Shown here piece after piece: positions 12,131-24,130 of a stretch of DNA of 64,000 nucleotides (position 1 is the stretch's first letter; every line of letters begins with the position of its first letter). This DNA comes from Sipunculus nudus (taxonomy: Eukaryota > Annelida > Sipuncula > Golfingiida > Sipunculidae): NCBI GenBank assembly GCA_026874595.1, contig CM049306.1, forward strand, positions 9,755,019 to 9,819,018. The letters run 5' to 3'. Made by a program: the position numbers and the translations under genes. The notes under the pieces were generated by a model. That model searched no databases. It worked only from the letters and a program-made list of their open reading frames with translations, and had not been told where the DNA came from.

Positions 12131-13020
12131 AGATCAATTAGCAGGGTTATATCTCTTGGCAGGGTTAAGTTCAGTCAGTAATTTGATCCGATATATAATT
12201 TAATTCAGTCCTTAGACCTCTTGGCAGCATTATTCAGTTGTTAATCAGACCTCTTGGTAGGATAATTCAGTTGGTAGTCGGACTTCTTGGTAGGATTATT
12301 CAGTCAGTGATAGTCAGACCTCTTGGTAGGATTGTTCAGTCAGTGATAGTCAGACTTCTTGGTAGGATTATTCAGTCAGTGAAAGTCAGACTTCTTGGTA
12401 GGATTATTCAGTCAGTGATAGTCAGACCTCTTGGTAGGATTGTTCAGTCAGTGATAGTCAGACTTCTTGGTAGGATTATTCAGTCAGTGATAGTCAGACC
12501 ACTTGGTAGGATTGTTCAGTCAGTGATAGTCAGACCTCTTGGTAGGATTGTTCAGTCAGTGATAGTCAGACCTCTTGGTAGGATTATTCAGTCAGTGATA
12601 GTCAGACCTCTTGGTAGGATTATTCAGTCAGTGATAGTCAGACCTCTTGGTAGGATTGTTCAGTCAGTGATAGTCAGACTTCTTGGTAGGATTATTCAGT
12701 CAGTGATAGTCAGACCTCTTGGTAGGATTGTTCAGTCAGTGATAGTCAGACCTCTTGGTAGGACTATTCAGTCAGTGATAGTCAGACCACTTGGTAGGAT
12801 TGTTCAGTCAGTGATAGTCAGACTTCTTGGTGGGATTATTCAGTCAGTGATAGTCAGACTTGTTGGTGGGATTGTTCAGTCAGTGGTAGTCAGACCTCTT
12901 GGTAGGATTATTCAGTCAGTGGTAGTCAGACCTCTTGGTAAGAAAATTCAGGCAGTGACAGTCAGACCTCTTTGTAGGATGCACATATTCAGGCAGTGAT
13001 AGCCAGACCTCTTGATAGGA
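12131..13020. repeat. 36-bp minisatellite, about 20 units, open for 253 codons
   Basis: The unit GATAGTCAGACCTCTTGGTA plus GGATTATTCAGTCAGT recurs with single-base variation. Degenerate units lie at both edges. Since 36 is divisible by three and one frame lacks stops, the plus strand is open from 12238 to 12999. The protein would be a 12-residue repeat of the form VRPLGRIIQSVI. No signal peptide, splice site or unrelated flanking coding sequence accompanies it. The substitutions do not look third-position biased: for example C/T changes give P/L and A/G changes give I/V. I therefore call it non-coding. Confidence 0.9.
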
Positions 13021-13358
13021 TGCACATATATATGTATTTAAGCATTTAAGGTCTCAAATTTGATAAAAATTGTGTAATATTTGATAAAAAAAAAAACTCA
13101 TGCAAGTTTTTGGAAGACCATGTCATAAAAATAACTGCTGTTAACATCAGGCATCTATTTAGCCTATATGCCATAGGTGGTGTGGCCACCTGAGGCTGTT
13201 ATTGTAACAATTGACAGGTCAAATAAACAAAATGAATCTTATAATTTCAATGTTAAATTCAATATTTGTTCAGACTATTGAATAAAATTGATTTTTTTTA
13301 AAACAAAATAACTTACATGAATTGATTCCCTGAGCTCAAGATGTTGCAAATTTATGTT
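13021..13358. other. unassigned AT-rich stretch
   Basis: No supported feature. Confidence 0.4.
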
Positions 13359-14945
13359 ATTAGGGCTTCACTTCAATAGAAGCGGGTGCCCTATAGTAAT
13401 CACCCTGTCAGTCTGTCTGTCCATCCACAAATTTCTTTCTGGATGATAACTTCAGTTTCGATTCACATATGGATTTCATATTTAATATATAAGTGACCCA
13501 CCACGAAAGCAAGAACCCTCTTGATTTTGGGGTCATGAGGTCAAAGGTCAAGGTGTTAGGACTCACATTTATAAAAACATTGTTGATGTGTTTTAAGCCA
13601 AACTGTCCATGCCAGTCCTTCCATCTTACACATATATGACACCTGCCAACAGGGAAACATCTCTATCAATCTTGGGGTCACAAGTTCCAAGGTCAAGGCC
13701 ACAGGAACCACCTGTCCACATATTCATTTCAAGATGATAACACCAGATAGGATTCACATTTGAATTTCAAACTTAATATATAAATGGCCTACCACTTAAG
13801 CAAGAACCCTATTGATTTTGGGGTCATGAGGTCAAAGGTCAAGGTGTCAGGAGTCACATTTATAAAAACTTCACGGATGCATTTTCAGCCAAACTTCCCA
13901 TGCAAGTCATTCCATCTTACACATATATTACACCTGCCAACAGGGAAACATCTCTATAAATTTTGGGTCACAAGTTCAAAGGACAAGGTCACAGGAGCCA
14001 TCTGTCCACATATTCACTTCAAGATGATAGCTCCACTTTGGATTCACATATGGATTTCAAACTAAATATATAAATGGCCCACCACTAAAGCAAGAACCCT
14101 ATTGATTTTGGGGTCATGAGGTCAGAGGTCAAGATGTCAGGACTCACATTTATAAAAACTTTATGGATGCATTTTCAGCCAAACTTGCCAGTCTTTCCAT
14201 CTAACTCATATATGACACCTGCCAACAGGGAAACATCTCTATAAATTTTGGGGTCACAGGTTCAAAGGTCAAGGTCACATGAGCCATCTCTCCACATATT
14301 AATTTCAAGATGATAACTCCAGATAAGATTCACATTTGGATTTTAAACTTGACTTTTATATGTCCGAACACTAAAACAAACATCCTTCCTCATTTAGGGA
14401 CATAAGGTCAGAGGTCAAGGTCACAGTCCCCTTATCTTTAAAAAGATTGTGGATGCAATTTAAGCAAAACCTTTCATACCAGAGGTTGTATCCTACACAT
14501 ACAGCTCACCTGCCAATAGGCTAATATCCCGTTCCCTATTTTGGACACAAGGTCAAAGGTCAAGGTCACAGGAGTCATCTGTACACGCATTGATTTCCAA
14601 ATCCTTTCATAACTCCAGTTTGGATTCACATATAGATTTCAAACTTAATATACATATGGCCCACCAAAAAAAGCAAGAACCCTATTGATTTTTGGGTTAT
14701 GAGGTCAGAGGTCAAGGTCTCAGGACTCCTATTTCTAAATATGTGTGAATGCCTTTAAAATTAAATTTTTCTTGCCACTCTTTCCATCTTGCTTCAGTGT
14801 TTAAATACTGTTTTAGGTCATTTTCCTCTGTCTCTGCATGTAATCAGGTCTTTTATTTTATTTTTTCCAAGCATCACTTGGCCCACACTAGAGGGCCTTC
14901 AGCGAGGTCCATCTTGACCTGTCAGTATTTATCTGGTTCATTTAA
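13359..14945 (+). mobile_element. family D repeat element with about 291-bp tandem core
   Basis: The head TTAGGGCTTCACTTC...GAAGCGGGTGCCCTATAG can fold through AGGGC/GCCCT and CTTC/GAAG, and is followed by CACCCTGTC and GTCTGTCTGTCC. The core repeats with a 291-bp period: AAGCAAGAACC occurs at about 13507, 13798, 14089 and 14669, with a degenerate unit between. Each unit contains GGTCATGAGGTC, AAAGGTCAAGG and GCCAACAGGGAAACATCTC. Short frames inside are by-products of the repeat. The 3' boundary is uncertain. Related pieces lie at 26580, 47780 and 63745. Confidence 0.75.
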
Positions 14946-16352
14946 TTTTTTTCATATTCAAATGTGATTATATATTAGGATCTAATATAAGTGCTCATTG
15001 ACATGTTTGAATATATAATAAGGTGTTGATACATGTTGCATTTAATTCTGTTCTCTTAAATTTGGCTAGACCATTGTATAATTAACACTGGTTCACTCAG
15101 TTGATTAGGAATATTGGGCAAATGTTCATGGAATTTAAATGTTAGCTTACATGGTCGTATATTTAACTGTTGAGAAATATTACATTTACACATTTCTTTG
15201 TTTTTGAAATGTACCCTTCATAACACACTTAGGCCTATTATTATTCTTTTCCTGATTGTATCATTAAATGGTTTCATACCACAAGTCTCATATATTACAC
15301 ATTGCAAATGCAATGTATACCTAATTGGCTTGATTTAACTTGCTTATCTAATTTGGGTTATGCTCATTTAAAAATGGAACATTTTGTTTATAGCACTTTA
15401 TTTCAGTTAATAAAATAAATGTTTATTATATGCTTCATCTCATGTCCATTATTCTGTCATTTACAAGGTTTCATATCTTCCCAGTGGACATATTTACACG
15501 CATATTACAGTCACTTAGTTGATGTATGTGATCATTAGAGGCTCCTTCATCTGTCATGAAGTCCTTGAAAGTGCACAGTCAACACAGCCACTAAGATTTT
15601 ATACAGACATTCTTAGAATCAATTTCAGCTGAGCGCTGTGACCCACAGATCGATTGTTTCTTCATGAAAGGACAAACGTCAAGACAACTATAGTTCATTA
15701 ATGTAGGAAGTTCCTTATGTTTTCACTAATTAGAAAAACTGAGGTATCTTAGGTAGTATAGATATATAAACCCAGGATCCGACTGTTTGGCTGTGCTTTA
15801 GAATAAAACTAGTTTATCCAGGCAGAGAGTTTATGGGGTCTTGATTGTTTCATTATTTGGAATCACGGAGGTCTGTCTGCTAGTACAGACAAGAAAAACC
15901 TGGATTCCTCTTTATGGCCAAGCCTGAGGATCATTGAGAACTGCTATCACTTTCCTGGATGCCACTGTTTGGACAAATATACGCAGACAAGACAAATCCT
16001 GGGAGGTCATAAAGAGGTCACATTGATGGAGATCAGTCGGTGTGGGGGGGTCAAGACTTTTAAGCAACTGAAAATATATGTAGCCTGCCAGAGCAAGAAG
16101 GCAGTCCTGTCTCCCGGTTTTGTGACTGGATTAGTTGATAGTCTGGCCAGAAAATAAAGCTGAAGGCTCCATTTATCACCTTGTCTTAATATATCTTTCA
16201 GAATCCTGAAGTTTCCTTGGAACTGACTGCATGCCATTTTCTCTGTGTTTCTCCACTGTTACAGCAATTACTGAAATTTCTTGGTAACGTGACATGAAAA
16301 CTAATATTTCCATCCATCAAAGTAAATGGTTTATACTTTGTGAGTTATTTTC
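14946..16352. other. unassigned stretch
   Basis: Overlapping plus and minus frames near 15969-16237 have no recognisable domain. No repeat was recognised. Confidence 0.4.
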
Positions 16353-17245
16353 TTTTTAGCAAATCTGTGAGCTTATGCGATGGCACAGCAAAATTGTTTA
16401 ATATTTCATAAATTTTCATAGATATGATCCCAGAGACAAGCCCTCTTGAGTTTGTTCAAATGGTTTGGGTTTAATGAATTTTGGCAGACTTACAGGAATT
16501 TGAACTTTGTCATTTGGCCAAGTGGGCACCACCTACATAGACCTGTTTTTACAGGCAAAAACCTCATAATTTAAGCCTCTTTCACTTAAAATATCTTTTA
16601 TGATGAATCTGTCAAGCTGATTTTTTTTAATTTTTCACAAGAATTATCCTAGGGTAGGGTATTGTATAAGTATAGATTGGGTTTGTTGATTTTTGGTAGA
16701 GTCATAGATAGCTGAAGTGGTCTTGTAGCCATTAGTAAGCCTATTTTAAACTGAGGGCATGCAATAGTCTTCTTCTACAAATTATTGTTTCAACTTCTGG
16801 TACATTGCACAAAAATGATTCTTTGGAGGCCTTTGTTCAAGTTTACTTAAATAATTTTTGGGAGAATTTTTGGGCATTCAACAATGAAAGGACTGCATCT
16901 GTATACAAGACTATTGGCACCAATAACAATTGTTTCATACATTTGTGCACATAGCCCAAGGGTGGTTTGAAGTATCTGCCTGAAATTTTGCATGTCCATA
17001 CATCTTTGATGGCTTTCTTGTACACAAGACTGGTGGTGCCACCTACAATCATTTTCGTGTTGTGTGAACCCATGCCAGTATTTCAGCAGTGACGTTTGTG
17101 TAATTTGTGCATGTACTCGGGTTCAAAATGTTTTGTAAATGCATTGTACATATATATGTCACACTTGTATGTGAAAAGTAATGAAAGCATTTTCCCTGAT
17201 ATATATCCCATTGCACAGGTTCGCATTAGGCCTATAGGCCTTGTT
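16353..17245 (+). mobile_element. family F repeat element, compact copy
   Basis: It begins TTTTTAGCAAATCTGTGAGC, a variant of the F head seen at 35632 and 45152. It ends GCACAGGTTCGCATTAGGCC followed by TATAGGCCTTGTT, where AGGCCT forms a hairpin just before the TTGTT end. The segment at about 17030-17080 runs uninterrupted through the site that is split by a family A insertion in the copy at 45152-55153. It therefore serves as the empty-site reference. A minus frame (16843-17073) lies inside and is not a gene. Confidence 0.75.
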
Positions 17246-19130
17246 ATTAATTGCTCTTGATTAAAGGAGAATAGCTTTTTGGTGAAATGAGTAAAATTCC
17301 TTATTTCTCATGTGTTCAGTTTCATTAAAATTAAAATAAGTAAGTGATTTGGCTCAGCTTTCATCAGCTACAAATATCTTGATTCCTGAATCAAGTATGT
17401 TGAAGTTTCTGCTTTAAATATACCTGTGACTTTACTTTAAATATACAATCACTAAGTTATCAAATCTTTTGTTGCTTCAGGCTTAAAATGGTAAAAATAT
17501 GTGAGCCACATTTTTACTGATGGGGTACAAACAACCAGTACATATAATTTAACAGGAGTTAAGTATTTATAAATTAGACAAACTTCTTGCATCCTGTTCT
17601 ATGGTATACCATTAAGTATTCATACAAGGTATCCTCAGAGAATGTGACTGCAATTTGAACTAATGGATACCAAAATGTAAGCTTTTTTTATGTCTCTTCT
17701 TGGGGAACAGAAACCATTTCTGATTTTAAGTCATGGAAGATAATTGTTCTTACAGACTGAAAGTTATATAGCTTATAAACAGATGTCACATGCCAAGTTT
17801 TACATCCTACTTTTAAGTTGCTTTATTTTTATAGATTTTAAAGATTTATATTGTGGGTTGCTCTTTTGATGTACTTGAGTCCTCTCAGTAAAAGCTCTTT
17901 GTCTTTGGTACATAAAAGAGCAGTTATTCCTGTGGCTTTTGGGTCTTTTGACTTCAAAGATAAAAGATGTATTGTCATGTACGTACCATAAAACAGTCCA
18001 TTAATTTTGCACATTTACCAAATATATCAAACCTAAGATTTTTATTAGGTGAGAATTCACTGTATTAACTCTTGCAGTGGAGAATTAGTGTATGTGACAC
18101 TTTTATTAATGGATTATGAATTGAAAAAGTCCAGACTGTTATATATAGAGCCATGCTAAATGGCAAGATCCTTATACATGTTGCTGATGTCATCCATCTT
18201 GATAAGCCTAAATTTTTTTTTTCTGACATATACGGTAGATATGAACCTTCAGAATATCTTAACTGGAATATGGGACTTTTTGCATCTGTACTGAATGGCT
18301 GAATCCCTGCAAGCCTCCGGGCTTGTCATCTACAAGAATCAAATTTATCATTTCTGACAGCAAATATTTCTAATGACCAGTTTTTGTATTTTTTTTGTTT
18401 TTTTTATGAACATTTTACAGACGTTTACAGCATATATACTACTGCATGGTTCTGCCCCCATCACCTGCATGTGCAGATCGAATCCACACCAGGGATGAAG
18501 ATGGAGGGTTCATTTGGACAACAACAGCTTTACAACATTAAACAACCAGCTTTTCCATTTTGGCAAGGAAGCAGGCTCTGTCTAAAACCATCTGTGTCAA
18601 AGGGCATACTGACTTTGACAACCTTTCATGACCTGCGCTGCAGGAGTTAATCAACACTGACAGCTTCAGCTTAAGAAAATGGCTCATGCGGCAGTTATAG
18701 TTAAGCCAGAACTGATCTTTTGAAATTGATTTCTGTATTGTATCACTGCAGGTAAAATCCCCCTCAGTTAGGTTGATGGGCTCGCTGCCATTTTCATCAG
18801 ATACATGGCTGGTAACAAATACTCTCATTACAGAAATGAGCTGCAGCTAATATTGCTGTAGAAAAAATCATGGCATGGAAGCTGATACATGAATGTACCC
18901 AACTGTTAGGGAGAGGAATGTGTAGCAGAGTGGATTCTGGCCAAGTGATTAAGACTTCAGGTCATCAGGGCTAGGTGAATAAGTAAAATTGAGTGTTCAG
19001 CAGGTTACAGTGAGGGCAGTCCTGATCAGTACTTTTAATTATAGACAAGCTTAGTGTGACTGAAAGATTCAGAGGAATTCATATTGATAGTGTATGGTTT
19101 AAATCATGCTCCTGCAATATATGGCACCAT
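17246..19130. other. unassigned stretch
   Basis: Plus and minus frames overlap at 18384-18828. The plus frame follows a pyrimidine-rich tract and an AG, so an exon cannot be excluded. There is no domain and no clear donor site. Nothing else was recognised. Confidence 0.35.
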
Positions 19131-19583
19131 ATATACTGTGGTTGGCTTTATTTTTGCTGGGCTGAAATTTTGTGATTTCTTCATTTTTAACATTTTGCAA
19201 GGGTTTCATTTTTGCTATTGCAAAAGAATCTGTAAAATCTAAGTACAGCATTATTTGGATTGTTTTTAAATTAAGAAATTTATCAGATAATACCTCACTT
19301 ATTTCTGGCTCAGTCATTCACTTCGACCAGTTTCACAAACAATATATCTTGTGTGATTACTGTGTGTTTTACAATTATTAATGCTTGTATGCATGGGCCC
19401 CTTTGGATACCATGGACAGATTTGGTTGTGACTATAGGTTGTTTCCGTAGGTGTGAGAAATAATGTGTTTGTACAGATGCATCATCTCCTCTTGTTCATC
19501 TTAGTAGATGGTCTGCGATTATTTCACAATGCAAATATCACGAAACTAAAACCCTCACAAACAAAAAGGCAAACACAGTATGT
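19131..19583. mobile_element. possible MITE with diverged inverted ends
   Basis: The left end (TATACTGTGGTTGGC, 19131 onward) is similar to 2309-2398. The right end (19520-19583, ending GGCAAACACAGTAT) resembles the reverse complement of the left end, with matching ATCAC, CAGCA/CACAA and CACAGTAT blocks. A similar right end lies at about 32535-32577. Identity between the arms is low, so the call is tentative. Confidence 0.35.
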
Positions 19584-20287
19584 AGCAAGAATTAGTAGGG
19601 AAGTGAAGTTAATATTGAAAAGCACTGCCTTTGATAAAATAACAGACCATTACATTTCTTTTATATTAAAGTACTCGCACTTTGAAGAAAACAATTTTTT
19701 ATATTGGTTCTTAATATTGTCACTTAAATAGGCTGCATGTCATTAATTAATAAAATGTACAAAATCCTTTGAATATTCAATGGTCATAATATTAAATTTT
19801 TACAGGGAGTGCAGTGGTTTTGTTTTAATAATATTAAATGTAATTTTGACCATTAAAAATGCTAATTGGCACCTCCAAATACAATCCATCCATCAAGGAT
19901 CCATCAAAGACAGAGAGAACAACTTGTTGGTTTATAAGATACAAAAACTCGGAACGTTGTAGATCGAGTAAATATTTCAGTCAGTTTTCAAGGAAAACAT
20001 TTCTTGTGTATACATTGTTATGGTGACATTCCAGGATAAGCCCTATATTTTCCCCCAGAGCAAAATGTCATTGTAACATGTAGGGGTCATTTAGTATGAC
20101 CACCAACTTTACAGCCCAGGAAAAGTTGGTTTGAAGTAATTGAGTAATTACCGGGAAATAGTTCACCATAAGGTGTGACTCTTGGGGAAATTAACCTTGC
20201 TCTGAATGCAGAACACTCTTAAGAGGGTGTGTGTTACGGGGTTCATATAAAAGTTGACTTAACTGTCTGGCTATTGAAGCTTTCTGT
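19584..20287. other. unassigned stretch
   Basis: No supported feature beyond short chance frames. Confidence 0.4.
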
Positions 20288-20345
20288 TCTAGCACAGTGG
20301 TTGGCTGCTGGACATGTGTGCCACTGACATGGGTTTATATCCTAG
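20288..20345 (+). repeat. degenerate tRNA-like (SINE head) sequence
   Basis: The text AGTGGTTGGCTGCTGGAC...GTGCCACTGACATGGGTTTATATCC resembles a tRNA with a D-arm-like segment and a B-box-like GGTTTATATCC. It lacks intact pairing, so it is not a functional tRNA gene. A decayed tRNA-derived SINE is the likeliest reading. Confidence 0.35.
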
Positions 20346-20501
20346 ATTGGCCCAATATTTTCACTTGAGCACTCGTACTCGAGTCCTGTGATTATTCTGT
20401 GATTTGAATGTTTGGTCAAGTGGTTGTGCTTTTATTTATAAAAGGTATATAGTTTTTTTTTTTTCATTATGAAAATTTGTAGAAATTATATTATGTTAAT
20501 G

Positions 20502-21399
20502 AACAAGTGGCCCATGGGCCATGACACACAGCTTAATTCAAGGAACAATGGGTAAAATAATTCCCAGAGTGCTCAAAAGCATGCATTTTGCCAAAAAAAC
20601 CTTAGATATAGGTTTCAGTGACCTTATTCTACAAAAGACTGCTACCATTGACTAAGAGTGCTAAAATCATGTTCTTTCACATAACTCACAGAATATAGGT
20701 CAAAGTGACATTATTTCAGGTTTTTCAAGCAATTTTTACAGGAATCTCCCTGGATCTTAATCCAATTAGAAGTTTCTAGGTCCAACTGTAACCAATCATG
20801 CAAATCTGTCTTATAGAGTGCTCATATCATATTCTTTCACACATCTTGCAGAATATAGGTCACTATGACCTAACTTCTGTTTTCCAAGGAGATTTGCCTT
20901 GGGCCTCCTTGGATGTACAGTTAGAAGTATCTAGGTCCAGGTGTTATGTTTTGTGCCATATTAACAGCAACACCACTTCATTAGAAGGTCTCAAAAATAG
21001 AGAATAAAATTTGTAAAAATTAGAAAGAAGAGGTGGCGCCACAAACCTGCAGGAACTGATGAAACACTCCATGATAAATATGCATTGAAATAATCATGGT
21101 GATCCATGCATTAGTTATTCAGATACTGGAGCTTTTGTATCAAATTTTAAATTATTCTGGGGGTACTTTCAAGTACCATAGCTCACAGAATGTAGGTTGC
21201 AGTGACCTAATTTCAGGTTTCTTAGGAGATCATTAATGGAGCCAAATGAATATTCAGTTAGAATTTTTCTACATCCAGTGGTTACCATGTAAGCCTTGTT
21301 AACAGATGACCAGGCGGGACAACAGATGGCAGGACTGCATGACAGACAGACAGGCGACAGACAGACTATAGCTCAGATGACTTTCAGTCAGCTGAGCTT
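20502..21399 (-). mobile_element. family A repeat element, compact minus copy
   Basis: On the minus strand the head (ending at 21399) reads TAAGCTCAGCTGACTG...AGTCATCTGAGCTATAG. This is a 13-bp hairpin with one mismatch, followed by GTCTGTCTGTC. The tail at 20502-20535 carries an AGC arm, the palindrome GGCCCATGGGCC and the end ACTTGTT. The core has about three degenerate units with TAGGTC..GTGACCTA motifs. Both ends are present in 898 bp, so this is a useful reference copy. Confidence 0.75.
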
Positions 21400-22666
21400 A
21401 AATCTTATATGTTATTAAATTAGGACTGTTTTGCATTAGTAATTATTATCTAACCTTGTTCAAGTGTAAACTCTTTTATTTCATTTCAGTAAAAAAAAAG
21501 TTATTTTATCTTAAACACAACAAAGCCATTTTCAATATTTTGTAAAACATTCAGTGCTGACGTGTTATTGTTATGCTAGCATTGCCTTTGATCAAACTGC
21601 AACAGGTGGCAATTAAAAATTCAGTACCGGAGTAGTGATATCAGTGACCATGTGGGTATATTAATCACCATAAAAACACATTTCTGTCATTAAATGAGTA
21701 TGAACATCCACCCTGGGTTGTTTCAGTGTTTGCAGGGGCTCTGGTGAACAAGTTTGACTTGTAGTAAATATGGTAAGCATTTTTATTGGCAGTAATAATG
21801 TCATTAGTGTTTGATCATGCTTTTAGCAAAGTTAATTATTGAGTTGACCTGATAGATTTGTTCTTGTTCCTGTCACTGAAGGTCCAGATGAGAGGAAATT
21901 AGTGGCCCCATGTTGACAATAAATTAGGAAAACTGTATATCCATGCAGGCAAGATGAAGCTGTTAATAGATAAAACATGTGAAACCACCACAGAGAGAGG
22001 GTACTACATCAATGAAACCTACAGATCTGATCTATGGAGTTTATCCCTTTTTGTGACTGATGCTTAGATTATTGTAAGCTCAATATGAGAGCTTTCCAAA
22101 AGAGCATTGAAACCAAGTCAGCTTGGCTATCTCAGAGTAACCACTTCTCTCAACAAAAAGCAAAACTTCTTTATTCATTGCTTATTGTATAGTCATCCAA
22201 GATGAAATTCACTTTAAGTCTATTTTTATGTATTAAAGAAGTGTCAGACTTCCTTTGAATTACAGAGACCACCGCAAATTGATGTTACCTTAATACATGG
22301 CATTTTCCTGGAAGAAAGGTCATCATTGTCAGGTTGAGTGTGAGTTACAGGGAGATTACCAGGATATTACCAGGTTAATGTCACTTTGTGTCTTCTCCTG
22401 ACGAAAGAACCCTCAAACAAAAACTAAACCAATGACAGGTACAGTGTGGATACAGAAAGCCCTGCCAAATTATTTCAAGTCATCAGAAATTATCTATCAT
22501 TACAAACCCTAACGCTGTTAGTTCCTCTGATATCAGAACTGGATGCCTTCAGCCACTGCTCAGAAACATCTCTCCTGCTTACTCAGTAAAAGAAAAGCAC
22601 TTGTTTCAGGTCAGAGGATTTTAATTTTTTTCAAAAAAGCACTACCTAGCTTTAAAAAGCCTTTTA

Positions 22667-22672
<6 letters not shown>
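21400..22672. other. unassigned stretch
   Basis: No gene or repeat recognised. The stretch ends at the AT microsatellite. Confidence 0.4.

Positions 22673-22729
<57 letters not shown>
22673..22729. repeat. (TA)n microsatellite
   Basis: An almost uninterrupted TA run of about 57 bases. Confidence 0.95.
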
Positions 22730-22732
<3 letters not shown>

Positions 22733-22739
22733 CATCAAG

Positions 22740-22935
22740 CTAGGTTTCATAATTTTTATGCACTAACCCCAAAAACTTGTAAATGAATATCCTGGTAGTT
22801 TAATAAAAAAAATTTCCATGGAAAGCTTAAATAAGGTCATTGTGGCCTATATCCTCGAGCAATGAGGCTCATTAGTACCCCCCCCCCCCCCAAATAATCA
22901 AAAATTCGATACAAAACCTCCAGTATCTTGATAAT
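22740..22935 (+). repeat. family A core fragment
   Basis: It contains CCATGGAAA, AAATAAGGTC, GAGGCTC, the poly-C variant of the AGTACCCCCC block, and GATACAAAACCTCCAGTATC. These match the A core at 24300-24400 in order. It stops where the family C head begins. The A sequence appears to resume after 24017, consistent with C inserted into an A core. Confidence 0.6.
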
Positions 22936-24017
22936 TATATCCGCAGAATGAAAGGTTTGTGGATACTATGTTTTTGACAGGGTTCTGCCGCCACGAGACC
23001 TCTAGACAGATTTTTCCAAAACTTTACACCAGTATCGGGGCAGATGTGAACTGGTGCCAAAATTTTTTTAGGTTGACCTCTAACCTTTCCTCTCTCCAGT
23101 GCATCCAACTGTGCCTCTTTTTTGACACATTAACTTAAATGTCTTTGGACATGTTTTACAAATCAAGCTAAAAATTTTGGACAATATAGATAGCTTTATA
23201 ACAAACACAATAAAATGCCGGCCCCACGTCAGTGGTTTGACTTATCCACCTGAAATTTTGCATGTGTAAATATCCTGGAAAGATTTCTGGATTTTGTGGC
23301 TGGTGGTGCCACCTAGATCTATCTTTAGGCTGCAGACATCCATGCTAATATTTCAGGACTGGTTTGATGTATTGGCCTGGAATTTTGCATGTGTATTGAT
23401 CTCACACAGTTCTTTATCATACATGAGATGGTGCCACCTGCAACCCGTTTTTGCACAGCAACCTTCTGTTTATCTGCTGTGGGATAAAATCACTCATTTC
23501 TCAGCAGTGGTTTGACTTATCTGCCTAAAATTTTGCATATGTATACAACTTGGATACATTTCTCGATTTTGTGGCAGGTGGTGCCACCTACATACACATT
23601 TTGGCTGAAGACATCTATGTTTATATCTCAGGACTGGTTTGATTTATCGGCGTCAATTTTGCATGATAAAAGATCTTACATAGCTCTACAGCTTTTTCAA
23701 ATTTGGTGGCCCAACTTACAACCATTTTTGCATGATGTCCATCTGTTCATCTGCTTAGGGTAAAAATCACTCATATCTCAGCAGTGGTTTGATTTACCCA
23801 CCTGAAATTTTGCATATGTATACATCTTTAATTGCTTTCTCTTTAAAATATCAGGTGGCACCACCTACAATCATGTTAACTTGGCAGACATCCTTGCTTA
23901 TATGTAACATACTTCACTCTTTTTCCCCTTGCCAGTCAATCCATGCCTCACTTCATCTCTCCCACTCTGATTTTGGAGGAGACACGTAGTCGCTTGTCGA
24001 CTACCCATATTCTAGTT
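22936..24017 (+). mobile_element. family C repeat element, complete plus copy
   Basis: The head has a diverged hairpin (ATATCCGCAG ... TGTGGATAC). Tandem units then recur, each with a TTTGACTTATC(C/T) block, a GAAATTTTGCAT(G/A)TGTA block and a GGTGGTGCCACCT block, at about 23305, 23428, 23577 and 23853. The tail ends ACGTAGTCGCTTGTCGACTAC plus CCATATTCTAGTT, with the hairpin TAGTCG/CGACTA. Several short plus frames at 23294-23989 lie inside the repeat and are not genes. Confidence 0.7.
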
Positions 24018-24130
24018 AATATCACATGAAATGCCGACACGGCATTAATACATGGATTTTCATGAATTTTGTCTTGAATATTGACCATGATAAGTTTTTC
24101 AGTTCACAAAAACTTGTGGTGCCACCTGAA

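Noticed and set aside
12238-12999. 253-codon plus-strand frame as a repeat protein gene
   Set aside because: It coincides exactly with a 36-bp minisatellite whose period is divisible by three. Substitutions are not third-position biased and there are no gene signals around it.
18384-18650. possible exon after a polypyrimidine tract and AG
   Set aside because: No convincing donor site, no domain, and an overlapping frame of similar length on the other strand.
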